Origin: Cytidiella melzeri
Lineage: Eukaryota > Basidiomycota > Agaricomycetes > Polyporales > Irpicaceae
NCBI GenBank assembly: GCA_022592445.1
Contig: JABYQR010000031.1
Coordinates: 1-64,000, forward strand
Length of the DNA stretch: 64,000 nt
Direction: 5' to 3'
The notes under the pieces were generated by a model that had not been told where the DNA came from, made no database searches, and worked only from the letters and a program-made list of their open reading frames with translations. Both the position numbers and the translations under genes were made by a program. Every line of letters starts with the position of its first letter. Positions within the stretch are counted from its first letter, which is position 1. Positions 35,118 to 47,652 of the stretch are shown here, one piece after another.

Positions 35118-35917
35118 ACCGTGTATGTTTCAGCAACCTAAGTGCGCGTCAATTTGTCTGTGCCCTGTCTCAACGTTCAACACCGTACTGCATTGCCTAA
35201 TAGTGAATCTGTTCACTCCTAAGACTGATACACACATCAGCCGTAACTAGTGTCGCAGCCTTGAAAGTGTCGCAACAACAACTGCCATCGCCCCCATTCG
35301 CCTATAAGTACATCCCACCCGCATACAACATCATATGTACCTCAGCTCGTGGTCCACCCTATCCAACCGCTCGGTCGCAGAATATGCCATGTCTGATCGA
35401 CGATGGAACTGGCCAGGAGAATTATTTCCTCGCGAAGTGACTACGAAACACGATGATGGAGATTGATTGAGACGTTTAGGATGGTGATGCATACAGCTGA
35501 TGTCGAGGTCAAATGCTTTTGCGGCGTAGCGGTAGCATATCCGCAAGCTCGGTACGCTTATCATCAAATCGCTTGCTTGAAGCGAGTGGTTGCTAATTCG
35601 CAAGCTGCACTGGTCCTTAAAGAACGGGTGAAGTGGCAAGATATACCGTTCCAAAATGCAATGTCGCTGATGTGAAGGCGGTGCTCTTTATTGTCGCTTT
35701 GCCGACGAGTCATAGTGGAAGAGCTTGAGGCGGATTATTCGACATGACCTTAACGCTGCTCGTTACTCACCTGTGTGAGTGGATGTGCACCACTAGCAGA
35801 TCGGTATATCTGAAACGGGTTTCAAGAGTCGGACAAGCTGCAATAAGGAGGCCGCAAGTACACGAATAGTCGCGGACCTGTCACACTACGTGATGACCTG
35901 CTGAGATTAGCACGGAG
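35118..35917. other. No gene recognised
   Basis: 800 bp. Only unsupported short frames on both strands. Confidence 0.4.
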
Positions 35918-36533
35918 CTCTTAACATCGGAGAGATCGTGGAAGGCTGTGTTATACTCCTCGAGTCAGAGTAGACTTCGTGCCTCAGCCTGAGGATCTCT
36001 TGTAGTGCCTTGCCACCATTCACACGCAGTGTTAGACTGTGAGTCTGAGGGGTACGACATGCTGTTTCGTCAGCATTTGTCTCACCAGTAGATCAGATGT
36101 AATACTTACAAGTGATGCTCGCCGATGGGCCATCTGTTCCAGGACGTGTATCATTGTTCTGTGTGGCATAGCTAGATGCGCCTGCGCCCCACATTGGACT
36201 CTTTCGTCCAAAGGCGATGCCTGAGTAGCTTGCACGCACAGGATATCTCACTCGAGTGGCTAGACAGCAAGCTGTTTGGGATCAAAGGGAGCGGAAGTAC
36301 ATTCTGTTATGCATCAACATCCTAAAACGTTTGATGAGAGACTCACCGCCCACAGGACGATTTGGTCTGTTGTTTTGTTGCACGTTCGGGGTCCTGACCG
36401 TGACTGTATGTGACGCCGCCGATGCTGTACCATGGCTGCGGTGCGTGAGCGACAAGACGCACGTTGCAGACTGAGAGCACTGTGTTGCAGTAAGTGAGTG
36501 CTGAACGTCGGCGCGCCAAGGAACATCGACAAC
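35918..36533 (-). CDS. Possible spliced gene of unknown function
   Basis: Three segments with good splice signals keep one frame. The first is about 36533-36355, ending at a GTGAGT donor. The second follows a CAAACAG acceptor (about 36273-36112) and ends at GTAAGT. The third follows a GAAACAG acceptor and runs to a TAA near 35918. Readable pieces are RASYSGIAFGRKSPMWG and NNDTRPGTDGPSASIT. There is no ATG at the 5' end and an in-frame stop lies just before 36533, so the start is missing or the model is wrong. No family is recognised. Confidence 0.25.
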
Positions 36534-37042
36534 TCAACTGAACCGCTAAATGTGACAAGTTGAAATTGGACGCTTTGACAGCTCCCTGCCTATGCTTGCG
36601 CAGGGCACTCCATTCCCAACGATGCGCTGTTCATCGGCGCCCAAGACGACGAACAAAGGTCCGAGCAGTTGAAGGACAAGGCGGGGATGATCGTGTCAAA
36701 TTGTGACGATGTGACGATCCCGGTGGTCATCAAGACCCCTGGCACCACACAACCAACTAAAAAGGACCTCCCCGCCGTCTCAGCTCTTCAGGTCTTCACC
36801 ACCAGCTGCCTCGCAGCAACTGTTCTTGAAAGTCGTCGTTGTCGCTGCCGTCGCTCTCAAGTTGTAGAACATCGCGTTCACCATCGTCCAAGCCGACTTT
36901 GTCATTCGCTAGACCGGCAGGTTCCGCTGGTCTCGTCTAGACACCAAACGACGCACGTCGCCGCTTGATTCTAGCCAACCAACCACCGACTCGACGTCGT
37001 TTCTTCGCTTTTTGATACTTCTATAACTTTCTCCTGGCGACT
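36534..37042. promoter_or_regulatory. VTS1 upstream region
   Basis: 509 bp before the VTS1 start. The last ~100 bp are pyrimidine-rich, a common feature of fungal 5' leaders. No other gene is supported. Confidence 0.45.
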
Positions 37043-39177
37043 ATGTCCCTTCACGCTCCCAGCCCTACTCCTTCTCCGGGTCCTACCAACGGCAGATCGC
37101 CCAACTTCCGTGCCTCGATGGGACCGACATCTAGGCCAACCAACATCGCAACGCAGGGCATGCAACCTAACTCTCCTCGCCCAGGAGGTGTATCCGGTGC
37201 TGGTCGTCCTACTAGCGAGCTTTTGAGCGGTGCCGGCATGTTCCAAACACCCGAAGGTGGGGTTGACTCCATCCCATCCTCCACGTTAGTTTTCTGACAT
37301 TGTGCCTTACAGCCGAAGCTATCGATCAGTGGTTCGAGAACCTTCAGAACTATGAGGCAACTCTGGTAAGCGGCATATCTGTATCTTTCGTTCAAGATGC
37401 GACTTTTTTCTTACAGTCTCTGCAGGAAGATATGGCCAAAGCATCCCTAGATGCGAACTTCAAGGAGGAACTCAGTGCCATCGAGCAATGTAGGTTTGGC
37501 GCTCGTAGAGCAACGGTAGCTTGTCTGATAAATTTTCAGGGTTCAAGGTCCTCTCCGAGGCCGAGCGCACAGCCGCTCTCTACAGCCTTTTGCAACACTC
37601 TACCCAAGTTCAGATTCGATTCTTCATTACTGTGCTTCAGCAGATGGCTCGCGCCGATCCCATGACGGCGCTTTTGAGCCCTGCCATTGGCAGTAAGTTT
37701 TCAATGTTCAGGAGCGTAATTGTCGTGCTTAACCTTCTCAGGTTCTATGCAGACTCAGATGGAGGCGAAGCTCGCGAGCTTGAACCTTAAATCCCCTAGC
37801 TTGAAGTCAGCCTTGCCCGGATCTCCTACCGGTCGAAACTTTCCTGGAGGCACGAACAACTTCTTGTCTCCTGACTCTGCCACCATCGCGTCCGGCAACA
37901 ACGATGCTGCAGCTACTTTGGCTCAGCAACGCGCGAAGCTGAAGGCCAGCAATGCCTCGAACAGAATCTCTGCTCCTACTTTGGGCTCCATTGTTGGTGA
38001 CAGGAACACCTGGGGAAACGGATCGAATCAGTTGGGCCAGGTAGACGAGCGCTCTTCGTCCCCTAGCGGACAGGAGCTCACTGTTCCTTCGCCGAACATC
38101 AGCTCGCGCCCAAAGAGCACAGATTTCTCCGGACTCGCCAACTCACTCAAGTCTCCTCGCGCCCTTGATGACGGACTCTCTCCCGCCGTTGGCGACAGCT
38201 GGGCGAGCATGGTCACAACGCCGTTAATGCCAATGTTTGCGAAGGAGCGAAACACGAACCAGAGCCTCGACGCCGCTGCTTCCAAGTTGAACGACTGGAA
38301 CGGCGCGAATTCTACTCCAGGTGTTCCTCATATCGCTGATCCCCCCAAGAAATTGAACCGGTTGTCGTCGAGGGGCAGCTCAGCCTTGAACGGAGATAAC
38401 GAAGTTGGCCACCGCGAGGATCATGGTGCTGTTGGCCAAGGGGCCCAGTCTGGCCAGCAGCAGCCCCGCAACTTTTCAGGCAACTTCAGGAACAACCAGA
38501 ATGGCTTCAATGGTCAGCCTGGCTGGAACGGGTCTCGTAGTCCAGCTTTGTCCAACACGTCCGGCAGGTTCAGCGATGATGGCGCCATGGCCGGGCTTGG
38601 CGTTGGTGGATTCGGGCTTGGAGCTGGGCTTGGAATGGGTATGCCGGGAGCACCAGGCTTCAACATGGCCGCTCTTGCGGGCATGGGTCCCATGAGTCCC
38701 TTCAACAACATGTTCAACATTCCGAACCTCGCCGCGATGGGTCTCAGCCCCGAGCAGATCGTCGGCATGCAAATGGCTGCTGCCGCTGGCCAGCTTGGTC
38801 AGCCTGGCTTGAACGCGTTCGGCATGAACATGAACGTCACAAGTCCCCAAAGCAGTGTTCGCAGCGGCCGCTCGAACATGTCGCGCTCTCCTGGTGTCAG
38901 GTCTCCTAACTCTACGCGCGATGGGAAGAGCGAGGAAGACGTTGATCCGAAAGTGTTGGAAGACCTGCCTACGTGGCTCAGGAGCTTGAGGTTGCACAAG
39001 TACACGCCGAACTTCGAGGGCATGACCTGGATGGACATGGTCGTAATGGACGAAGCCGCGCTTGAGGCGAAGGGTGTCGCTGCCCTGGGGGCTAGGAGAA
39101 AGATGCTCAAGACTTTCGAGCTGGTGCGCAAGAAGATGGGCATCGATCCACCCGCGGGTACCCCTGCTTCGTCATAA
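37043..39177 (+). CDS. VTS1: VTS1/Smaug-type SAM-domain RNA-binding protein
   Basis: Exons 37043-37256, 37313-37365, 37417-37489, 37540-37692 and 37742-39177 join to 642 residues. An N-terminal P/S-rich leader precedes a conserved helical segment (EAIDQWFENLQNYEATL, then LSEAERTAALYSLLQHSTQV). This is followed by a long S/G/N/Q-rich disordered part. The C-terminal SAM domain (about 571-632) contains LPTWLRSLRLHKYTPNFEGM and GARRKMLKTFELVRKKMG. In the known family Vts1 binds stem-loop Smaug recognition elements and recruits the CCR4-NOT deadenylase, of which NOT2 is encoded in the same island. The start ATG lies in a CCATTATG-free leader but is the first in frame. Confidence 0.93.
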
Positions 39178-40312
39178 TTCGATACGCTGGTACGATCGCC
39201 GCGCGTTCATCACCTCTTCGTACTGCATAAAATGGGCAGTGGGTGTGCGCAGGTGACGAGATCCATCGTGATGCATCTCCTTCGAATCAGCCTATGCTGC
39301 TGGTTTCTTTCTCTCTTTTTCCTATGGATATCCGCTCTTCTTTGATATTGTTGGGTTATAATCCCGTTAGTTCACACTTCCTTCCTTCCTTTTCTCGTTC
39401 AACTATTCGGCTCTGGCTTGCAGCGACGTGACGTTCTGTATACCTCTTTTTTTCTGCTAAACACACACTCTCCTTAGGCGACGTTCAAAAACCCCTTCCA
39501 CATACTCTTCTCGACGCAGAAACCCTTTCTATTCCCCCGCTATTGGTGCACCTGCGACGAGTATACGTAACTTATTGATCTGGTGAATGTACTGTTGTCT
39601 TATTTTCGTGCGTCTTGGACCCCTGTGTGAGATTGGCAAGCTTAAGGCTGACCGCCGAATATGCTGTGTAAAACGACTCAGGTTTGTGCTGTGAGGAAAG
39701 GCGTTTGAAAGGACTCCATGATTCTTTGAATGTTTTATCTTCCGGAGATATTTCCATTATTTGCCGTTGTACTACCGCCAAACTAACAGTCAATTCTATG
39801 TTCTTCAACTGGCACATTTTGTCTCTATTTTCCCTCATGACGTAGTTTTCGGCTGTACCTAACAGCCGCTGCATACCAATGTTTGCATGTTGGTCACCCT
39901 CGAGGGACGGATTAGGAAAAGGCGCATCAGCGCCTGGGGACGTCGGGATAACCATACACATATCATATCTGACGACTGGCACATTTTATATAGAGGATTC
40001 CGGATGGTACAGGGGACAGCATCTCTTGCTTACCCTGTACCAGGTACGCACGTATGCATTGAACAATATATATCTCTTGCTTACCCTGTACCAGACCCAA
40101 TGAATTGATACGGTACGCAACAGATTGATTCCTGATACCACGCTAGTGGCACTGTGTAACCACAAGGATATAACCGCTTGAAAAGAGCACACACTCACAA
40201 CACACATTCATGCATACCCTCAACCCCTACTTACACATGTAATAGCCTCTCGCAAGGTCTGGTGTGTTTGTGTCTGGTCCCTTTGTGTCCAGGGGGTGTG
40301 TTAGTGTCTCAG
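39178..40312. other. VTS1 3' side, small direct repeat and end of a TG...CA element
   Basis: No gene is seen. TCTCTTGCTTACCCTGTACC occurs twice at about 40021 and 40072. From about 40150 the sequence resembles the 3' part of the TG...CA element (TCTCGCAAGGTCTGGTGTG) and ends GTGTCTCA at 40311. This is a third, truncated copy of that family. Confidence 0.5.
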
Positions 40313-42020
40313 TGTTAGCAAGGCCGGCAAGTGACAAGTACAATTCCTGAAGATGACATTCATATTACTTTTTGAGCCAGATTTGTAAGTAAACTTGCTG
40401 CTGGTAGCAGTTTGACCAAGTCTGTTATGGTAAAGTGCAAGAGTAAGGACTGAGCTAGCTCATTGCAAGAGGATAACGCAAAACACAATGGGAAACACAG
40501 TGAGAAAGCAGTATAAACACAGTATAAATTGCAATAGCCTTGAGAAAGAGAAGGGGTGGCAGTAAAAGAGGGTCGCAGTGAAGGAGAACACAGTAAGGCT
40601 CAGTAGCCTTGAGAAGGAGAAGGGGCGGCTGTAAAAGGGAGTTGCAGTGAAAGAGAAACACAACACAGTAAGTAATGCAGTGAAATAAACACAGTAGGAA
40701 CACAAAGGGGGTCATGATGAAGGAGAAAGTGACGCAGGGTGAGAGATATGCACTGCGGAGTTGCTCAAGAAGCAAGGGGAAAGTGGCAGGGGCAAACTTG
40801 AGGGGAAACCTGTGGGGGTGTTGCATTCTAAGCTAAGCCAAGTACAGACACAGTGTATATACGTAAGAAGTGATAGGAGCTATAGCAAATTGAAGCCATG
40901 CAATAGCAAGGCAAAGAAAGGGGAATCGTGCAATGAAACCAGGGAAAAATGCAAAACATGTTACAGCAATGAAACAAGGGACAAACATGAAACATGTTAC
41001 CAGAGCAATGGGGCACTGCCAATGGTGCAGCTAATGCGGAGCAATCAATCGGGCCCTAGTCCAATGACCTGAGGCAATGCGAGGTGGCACGAGGCAATGC
41101 AAGGCTATGCAATCAAAAGAGAGGTTGTGCAATGGAAGCAGATTTTTCAGCTGCTCTGAAATTGGAGGGCTTGAGGGAAGGAGAGGAGCTGCTTGCAAGG
41201 CCCTTCTATCAAAGGGAGCAGGCTGCAGAATCCGAGGGAGAGAGTGACAAAGGGGGCCATGAGGTTCCGATAGCCATGAGCTTGAGTGTAAGGGACTGCA
41301 AGAATGTGATATGCAACAAGCAAAGCCATGCAATGCGAGGCAATGCAATGCAATGTGAGTCAAAGCGAACCAATGCAAAGGGTAGCAAAGCGGCCCGATG
41401 CAAAGCACAGAAAACCAAGGTGAAGCAAAGCAATGTGATGCGAAGCAATGCAATTTGAAGCGAAGCAAGGCAAAGTGAAGCGATGGAAAGCAAAGCAAAG
41501 CAATGGGCAGCAAAGCGAGGCAATGCAATGTGATATGTTTTGATGTGACACAATGCAATATGCAACCTTTCAAGTCTTGCAAGCGACAAGGGCTGCTGCT
41601 AGTCCATGTGAATGTGCTCGTGTTTGGGCCTGTTGCATGTCCAGCAATTTCCGGGTGTATCACTGCAGTTTACCCAAACTGTATCTAGATCATCTAACTT
41701 AGTTCAACACCATTACAAAGAAGACACCTGTCAAACCACCTTTATCTGTATGCTCTACTCCACAAACTTGTTTTCATCCTGTACTCACACTTGTTGTTGC
41801 ACTATGAACAATACAGCCAAGTCCTTCTCCTGCGCTGAATTATTGCATGCTCCAGTGAACACAAACCACCAACTTACTATACATGCCTCATCAAAGAAGC
41901 TTTCCACAACAGACTTAGTCAAGCTGCTACCAGCAGCAAGTTTACTTACAAATCTGGCTCTAAAAGTAATAGCTCATTCAATCTTCAGGGATTGTACTTG
42001 CAGCTTGCCGGTGCTAATCC
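40313..42020. mobile_element. 1.7-kb TIR element of the GGCCGGCAAG family
   Basis: Starts TGTTAGCAAGGCCGGCAAG. The right end (about 41860-42020) is the reverse complement of the first ~120 bp, sharing TACAATTCCTGAAGAT-like and AGCCAGATTTGTAAGTAAAC motifs. The interior holds purine-rich ~85-bp repeats (40500-40700) and a degenerate pentamer satellite (41290-41560). Long open frames on the minus strand at 41031-41663 come from that satellite. No transposase, so non-autonomous. Confidence 0.6.
41290..41560. repeat. Degenerate GCAAA/GCAAT pentamer satellite
   Basis: Runs such as AGCAATGCAATTTGAAGCGA with GCAAT, GCAAA and GCGAA words following each other for about 270 bp. It produces artificial open frames on both strands. 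Confidence 0.7.
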
Positions 42021-42028
42021 TAGTCTGC

Positions 42029-42773
42029 TGTCGCGGAGCAACTGCTGTTATGCTGCTAAACCCTAAACAAGGGTGGAATGGATGATGGTGGAAGAGGAAA
42101 GGGATCTCCAACGACGACAACAAGGTCAGAGTCGATGATAAGCAGGCAAGCAGGCACAGAGGCTGGATACTAGCAGTGCAAATGACAGAGTTAATAAGGT
42201 ATGATACTAAGTTACATGCAGTAACTCACCTAGCAGTGCAAATGACAGAGAGGTCAAGATGCAGAGCTAGGGAGGGTAAGGGCTACTATATATACTGTGG
42301 CTGGGTGGTCTGTGCACAAGTTCCCACACTAGGGACTGGAGTAACTGTGGGGCTGGAGTAACAATAGAACAATAAGGGACCAGGGTAACTGTCAAGGACC
42401 AGGGTAGCTGTCAAAGACCAGGGTACGTAGAACAATAGAGCTAGAACAATAAGACAATAGAACAATAGAAACTGGAACAATAGAACAATAGAAACTGGAA
42501 CAATAGAACAATAGAAACTGGAACAATAGAACAATAGAAACTGGAACAATAGAACAATAGAAACTGGGGGAATCCCTGAGGAATCCCTAACAATAGACAG
42601 AAGACAATAGACGAAAGACAATAGGACAATAAGAACTGGGGGAATCCCTGGGGAATCCCTAACAATGGAAGGAGAACAATAGAACAATAGCCTAGGTTGA
42701 TCTGGAACCGCTCCAGATTGAGTCTAGGGTTTGGGTCTGGACTATTGATAAATAAGGCAGGATGTCACGTGAC
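42029..42773 (+). mobile_element. Solo-LTR-like repeat, second copy of the 9760-10365 family
   Basis: Begins TGTCGCGGAGCAACTGC and ends near GGATGTCACGTGAC. It matches 9760-10365 along its length. It contains about five tandem copies of a 23-bp unit (GAACAATAGAACAATAGAAA plus CTG) at about 42455-42565. No polyprotein is adjacent and no clear target-site duplication is seen. Confidence 0.6.
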
Positions 42774-45700
42774 CCGGGTTAGGGTTAGGTCTGGTAACAC
42801 TCCTAGCCAGAAAATAAGCGCTCTAGATAGGCGCCTCAGGCTGTAAACTTGTGACATTGTTGGAAAAATCTGGTCTCTGTTGGACTATCCATGTCATCTG
42901 CATCTGAGGGACTTTTTGAAGTAGACTGGCCATAACTTGCTCAGTTCCACTTCAATTAACAGGATGTATGTACCAGGATGTTGCCAAAAGATAGGGCTAT
43001 CCAATGATGACCCCCATATGCAGTTTATGAAAATCAAAATGTGCATTTTGATAGCAAAAGTGATCTGATACAAAGTTATAAAGGGCTGATAACAAAGCCA
43101 GTGTGATACCATCAACTGTATTCATTGCTTTGATATTGAAACTGTTACTTTCTGTATTCTTCTCTCAAATTCACACACTTGGGGTGGGGGGGGGACAAAA
43201 AGGTCACATTTGAAAAAAGCATCAATGTGCTGGAGCACACTGCAACAACTCTTCTTCATTCTTCAGGAATTGAAACAGTTTTGTAAAGCCACCCATTGCA
43301 GGGAAATCTCTCCATGTGCTTGGTATCTCACTTCTTGCCTTGTGGCCCTTTAGCCTTGTGTTCACAACCCTCAGATTGTGCACATTTGGATGAGTAGACT
43401 GTTTTGCCCATTTTCTTGCAAGCAGACTTTACCTTGTAGCTGCCATTTTTAGAAGTTTTCACAGGCAGAAAAGTGGTCAACGCACAAACAGTGCCACAGA
43501 GTATGTTTTTCAACAAGTTCAGCAGTTTACCCATGCCTCTCCTTCCAGCTTGAGAATTTCTCTGTCATCACATTCTACATGTGCTCCAAGCTGAAAAGAG
43601 CAATCATACATTTTCATTTTCTCAGTGTTGTGTGCAACATCCAGCAGAAAAGTGCCGAGTGATATTGTGGCTGCATCAGAATATAGCTGCCATCTGTTGG
43701 TATGGTTATCCTCATTTTCCTGACTCTTTTGTTTATTTTTTTTGTGGTTTTCTGTGCCTAAGCTGCTTCTACTTCCATACATGCCTTGCACTTTGACATG
43801 TGCTCACCAATATTTCCATTTTTAGTGTTGCAAATATGTTTGTTGTACTCTTCAAGTGACTTCTATGCTTAGCATCAGTGCAACATTTCCCAGCTGGGTT
43901 CAAGATGTGTAATTGGGCTCTATAAAATAGAATATGAATAGCGCAAAGTCCTAAGAAGATATCCATACCTAAGCTGTTACAATTCCTGAAGAATGAAGAA
44001 GAATTGTTCCAGTGTGCTCCAGCACATTGATGCCTTTTCAGATGTGACCTTTTTGTCCCCCAAAGTGTGGGAATTTGATGGCAGAATACAGACAGTAACA
44101 GTGTCAATAACAAAACAATGAATACAGCTAATGGCATCACATTGGCCTTGTTATCAGCCCTTTATAACTTTGTATCAGATCACTTTTGCAATCAAAATGC
44201 AGTTTTAGATTTTTACAGACTGCATATGGGTACAAATTTGTACATATAATACACCATTGGATAGCCCTATCTTGTGGCAACATCCTGGTACAAACATCCT
44301 GTCAATTGAAGTGGAATTGAGCACATTATGGCCAGTCTACTGAAAATGGTCTTCCAGACTCAGATTCAAACTCCACTCCTGCTGGCAAATGATGTCAGAT
44401 TCTGATCAGGTACATGTGCAGCAATCTACAGACATTGCTTGCTCTTTGAACAAGGAATACAATTAGAAGACATGCCACACATAGTAGTGCCTCTGAGCAA
44501 GAATTACCAGTACTTTGGAAGCTAACTACAAATTCACAACCCCTACATTCTTGGACAATGTAAATTTTTAGCTGCATTAGTAGTGAGTACTGTATCTGAT
44601 TGTTTCACAAAGTTCCACAACTGTTAGTTGCTCTCTAAGCAGGAGTTACAATCAGAACACAGCCTGTGGCAGTTCCAATGGGTGTGAGGCAGTTCAGACA
44701 TCAACAGGACATGGTTGCATCAGCAGCAAGCACTGCATTGGATTGTTGCACAAATGTTCACAACCATTAGTTGCTCTCTAAGAAGGAGTTCCAATCTAAA
44801 CACAATTTGTGGAAGTTCTAGTGGGGCTGATACAGTTGAGACACCAACAGGATGTGGTTTCATCAGCATAGAGCACTGCCTTTGAGTCTTCCATACAGTT
44901 TCACAACCACCAGTTGCTTTACAAGCAGGAGTTACAATCAGAGCACAGTCTGTGGCAGTTCCAATAGGAGTGAGGCAGTTCAGACATCAACAGGATGTGG
45001 TTGCATCAGAATAAAGCACTGCCTTTGATTCTTCAACACAGTTTCACAACCACCGGTTGCTCTATAAGCAGGAGTTACAATCAGAACACAGTCTGTGGCA
45101 GTTCCCATAGGGGTGAGGCAGTTCAGACATCAACAGGACATGGTTGCATCAGTAGCAAGCACTGCATCGGATTGTTCCACAAATGTTCACAACCATTAGT
45201 TTCTCCCCAAGGAGGAGTTACAAGCAGAACACAGCCTGTGGAAGTTCTAGTGGGGCTGATACAGTTTAGACATCAACTGTACATGGTCGCATCAACATAG
45301 AGCACTGCCTTTGATTCTTCCATACAGTTTCACAACCACAAGTTGCTCTATAACCATGAGTTACAATCAGAACACAGTCTGTGGCAGTTCCAATAGGGGT
45401 GATGCAGCTCAGACATCAACAGGACATGGTTGCATCAGCAGCAAGCACTGCATCGGATTGTTCCACAAAGTTTCACAACCATTAATTGATCTCTCAGGAG
45501 GGGTTACAATCAGAACATAGCCTTTGGTGGTTCTGATGGGGCTGAGGCAGTTCAAACATGAACAGGACGTGATTGCATCAGCATAGAGCACTGCTTTTGA
45601 TTCTTCCCAGTTTCACAACCACCAGTTACTCTATAAGCAGGAGTTACAGTCTGACCACAGCCTGTGGCAGTTCTAGTGGGGCTGATACAGTTGAGACATC

Positions 45701-47492
45701 AACAGGACGTGATTGCATCAGCATAGAGCACTGCTTTTGATTCTTCCATACAGTTTCACAACCACCAGTTTCTCCACAAGTAGGAGATACATTCAGAACA
45801 CAGCCTTTGACAGCTCTGATGGGGGTGAGGTAGGGCAGATATCAGCCAGATGTGGTTTTATCAGCAGCCAGCACTGCATTCAATCAGTCCACTAAGTTTC
45901 ACAACCACTACTTTCTAAGGAAGAGTTACAACTGTGGCAGTTCCAATGGGGGTGAGGCAGTTCAGACATCAACAGTGCATGGTTGCGTTGGCAGCAAGCA
46001 CTGCATTCAATTGGTCACAAGGTTTCACAAACACTTCTCCCTAAGCAGGAGTTACAATCAGAACACAGTCTGTGGCAGTTCCAATAGGGGTGATGCAGCT
46101 CAGACCCTGGTTGCATCAGCAGCAAGCACTGCATTGGATTGTTCCACAAAGTTTCACAACCATTAGTTGCTCTCTCAGGAGGGGTTACAATCAGAACATA
46201 GCCTGTGTTGGTTCTGATAGGGCTGAGGCAGTTCAAACATGAACAGGACATGGTGATGCAGCTCAGACCCTGGTTGCATCAGCAGTGACCACTGCATCAG
46301 ATTGTTCCACAAAATTTCACAACCATCAGTTGCTCTCTCAGGAATGGTTACAATCAGAACATAGCCTGTGTTGGTTCTGATAGGGCTGAGGCAGTTCAAA
46401 CATAAACAGGACGTGGTTGCATCAGCATAGAGCACTGCTTTTGATTCTTCCATACAGTTTCACAACCACCAGTTACTCTATAAGCAGGAGTTACATTTAC
46501 AACACAGCCTGTGGCAGTTCCAGTGGGGCTGATGCAGTTCAGACATCAACAGGACATGGTTGCATCACCACAGAGCACTGCCTTTGATTCTTCCACACAG
46601 TTACACAACCACTAGTTGCTCTATAAGCAGGAGTCACAATCAGAACCCAGCCTGTGGCAGCTCCGATAAGAGTGAGGCAGTGCAGACATCAACAGGACAC
46701 ATGTAACATGTTCCAGCAATTGATCCAATGAGACACCCTTAAGCCCTTCATTCTTGAAGCAAGTAATTTTCTGGGATCAGCAGTGAACACTGCACAATAT
46801 TAATGACAAGATAGATGGAGCTCCTTGCTACCATTGGTGACTACCTTCATCAATGTATGGCTCCTGTTTCCGCAACCGAATTTATCAATTGTAGTACAGT
46901 CACTTTATCCCAGATCAAGTTGCCTATCAAAGGTGTCACCAATAGCAAATGCCTGTAATACAGTCAATATTGATGACCAGATGGCTTGGCAAATTCCTTA
47001 GCAAGCACAGAATTGTTTACTGAGGTTCTTTGTGATAACAAAGTCACAGGTGCAATTAACTATTTCATGCTATATGATTTATTCAATTTGCTATCAACAA
47101 CAAAATCACTTGTAGCTCTGCTCCTGTAGTTTACCAAATTGTATCTAGACTATTGAACATAGTTCAACACCATTAAGAAGAAGACACATGTCAAACAATC
47201 TTCATCTCCATGCTCTACTCCACAAACTTGTTTCAATTCTGTACTCACACCCATTGTTGCACTTCAAACAATACAGCATAGTCCCTCTTTTTTCATGAAT
47301 TATTGTGTGCTCCAGTGAAGACAAACCGCCAACTTACTATACATTACTCATGGAAAAGCTATTCCCAACAAAATTACTTGTTCAGGCTTCTACCAGCACC
47401 AAGTTTACTTACAAATCTGGCTTAAATAGTAAATAGTAATATTTCATTCAATCCTCAGGAATTGTACTTGACACTTGCCGGCCTTGCTAACG
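42774..47492. mobile_element. Large TIR-family element with minisatellite array
   Basis: It opens with the TTAGGGTTAGG dispersed repeat (42773-42900) and continues with sequence homologous, inverted, to 3960-5340. After the array it continues with sequence inverted-homologous to 1742-2560, ending with the family terminus GCCGGCCTTGCTAAC near 47492. There the element abuts a copia reverse-transcriptase frame, so it is inserted into, or has truncated, that retrotransposon. No coding gene is recognised. Confidence 0.6.
44570..46720 (+). repeat. ~142-bp minisatellite array, about 14 units
   Basis: Units are anchored by CATCAACAGGACATGGTTGC or variants at about 44703, 44847, 44987, 45130, 45270, 45415, 45560, 45700, 45840, 45967, 46240, 46405, 46545 and 46690. 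The mean spacing is about 142 bp. Each unit carries CACAGCCTGTGGCAGTTCC and TTTCACAACCA motifs. Units are 80-90% alike by eye. Confidence 0.9.
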
Positions 47493-47498
47493 CTAGTG

Positions 47499-47652
47499 TT
47501 CCTGTACGGCAAACTGGATGAGGAAATCTATTTGGAAAAACCAGAAGGTTGTGTAGAGAAGGGAAAAGAGATCCATGTTTGTTTGCTTAAGAAAGCCATT
47601 TATGGACTTAAACAGGCTTCACAAATTTGGAATATCAAAATACACAATACGC
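47499..47652 (+). pseudogene. Copia reverse transcriptase, first fragment
   Basis: Encodes FLYGKLDEEIYLEKPEGC and LKKAIYGLKQASQIW, a well-known conserved stretch of Ty1/copia RT (AFL-G-L, then YGLKQ). The upstream part is lost at the border with the TIR element. It is interrupted after 47652 by a 1.86-kb insertion and resumes at 49508. Confidence 0.9.

Noticed and set aside
41031..41663. 210-codon minus ORF
   Set aside because: It is the translation of a degenerate pentamer satellite, with repeating ALLRF/CFASH-like words and no domain.
44570..46720. CRISPR-like array
   Set aside because: Repeat and spacer are not separate, the unit is ~142 bp and continuous, and the host is a eukaryote. 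It is a minisatellite.
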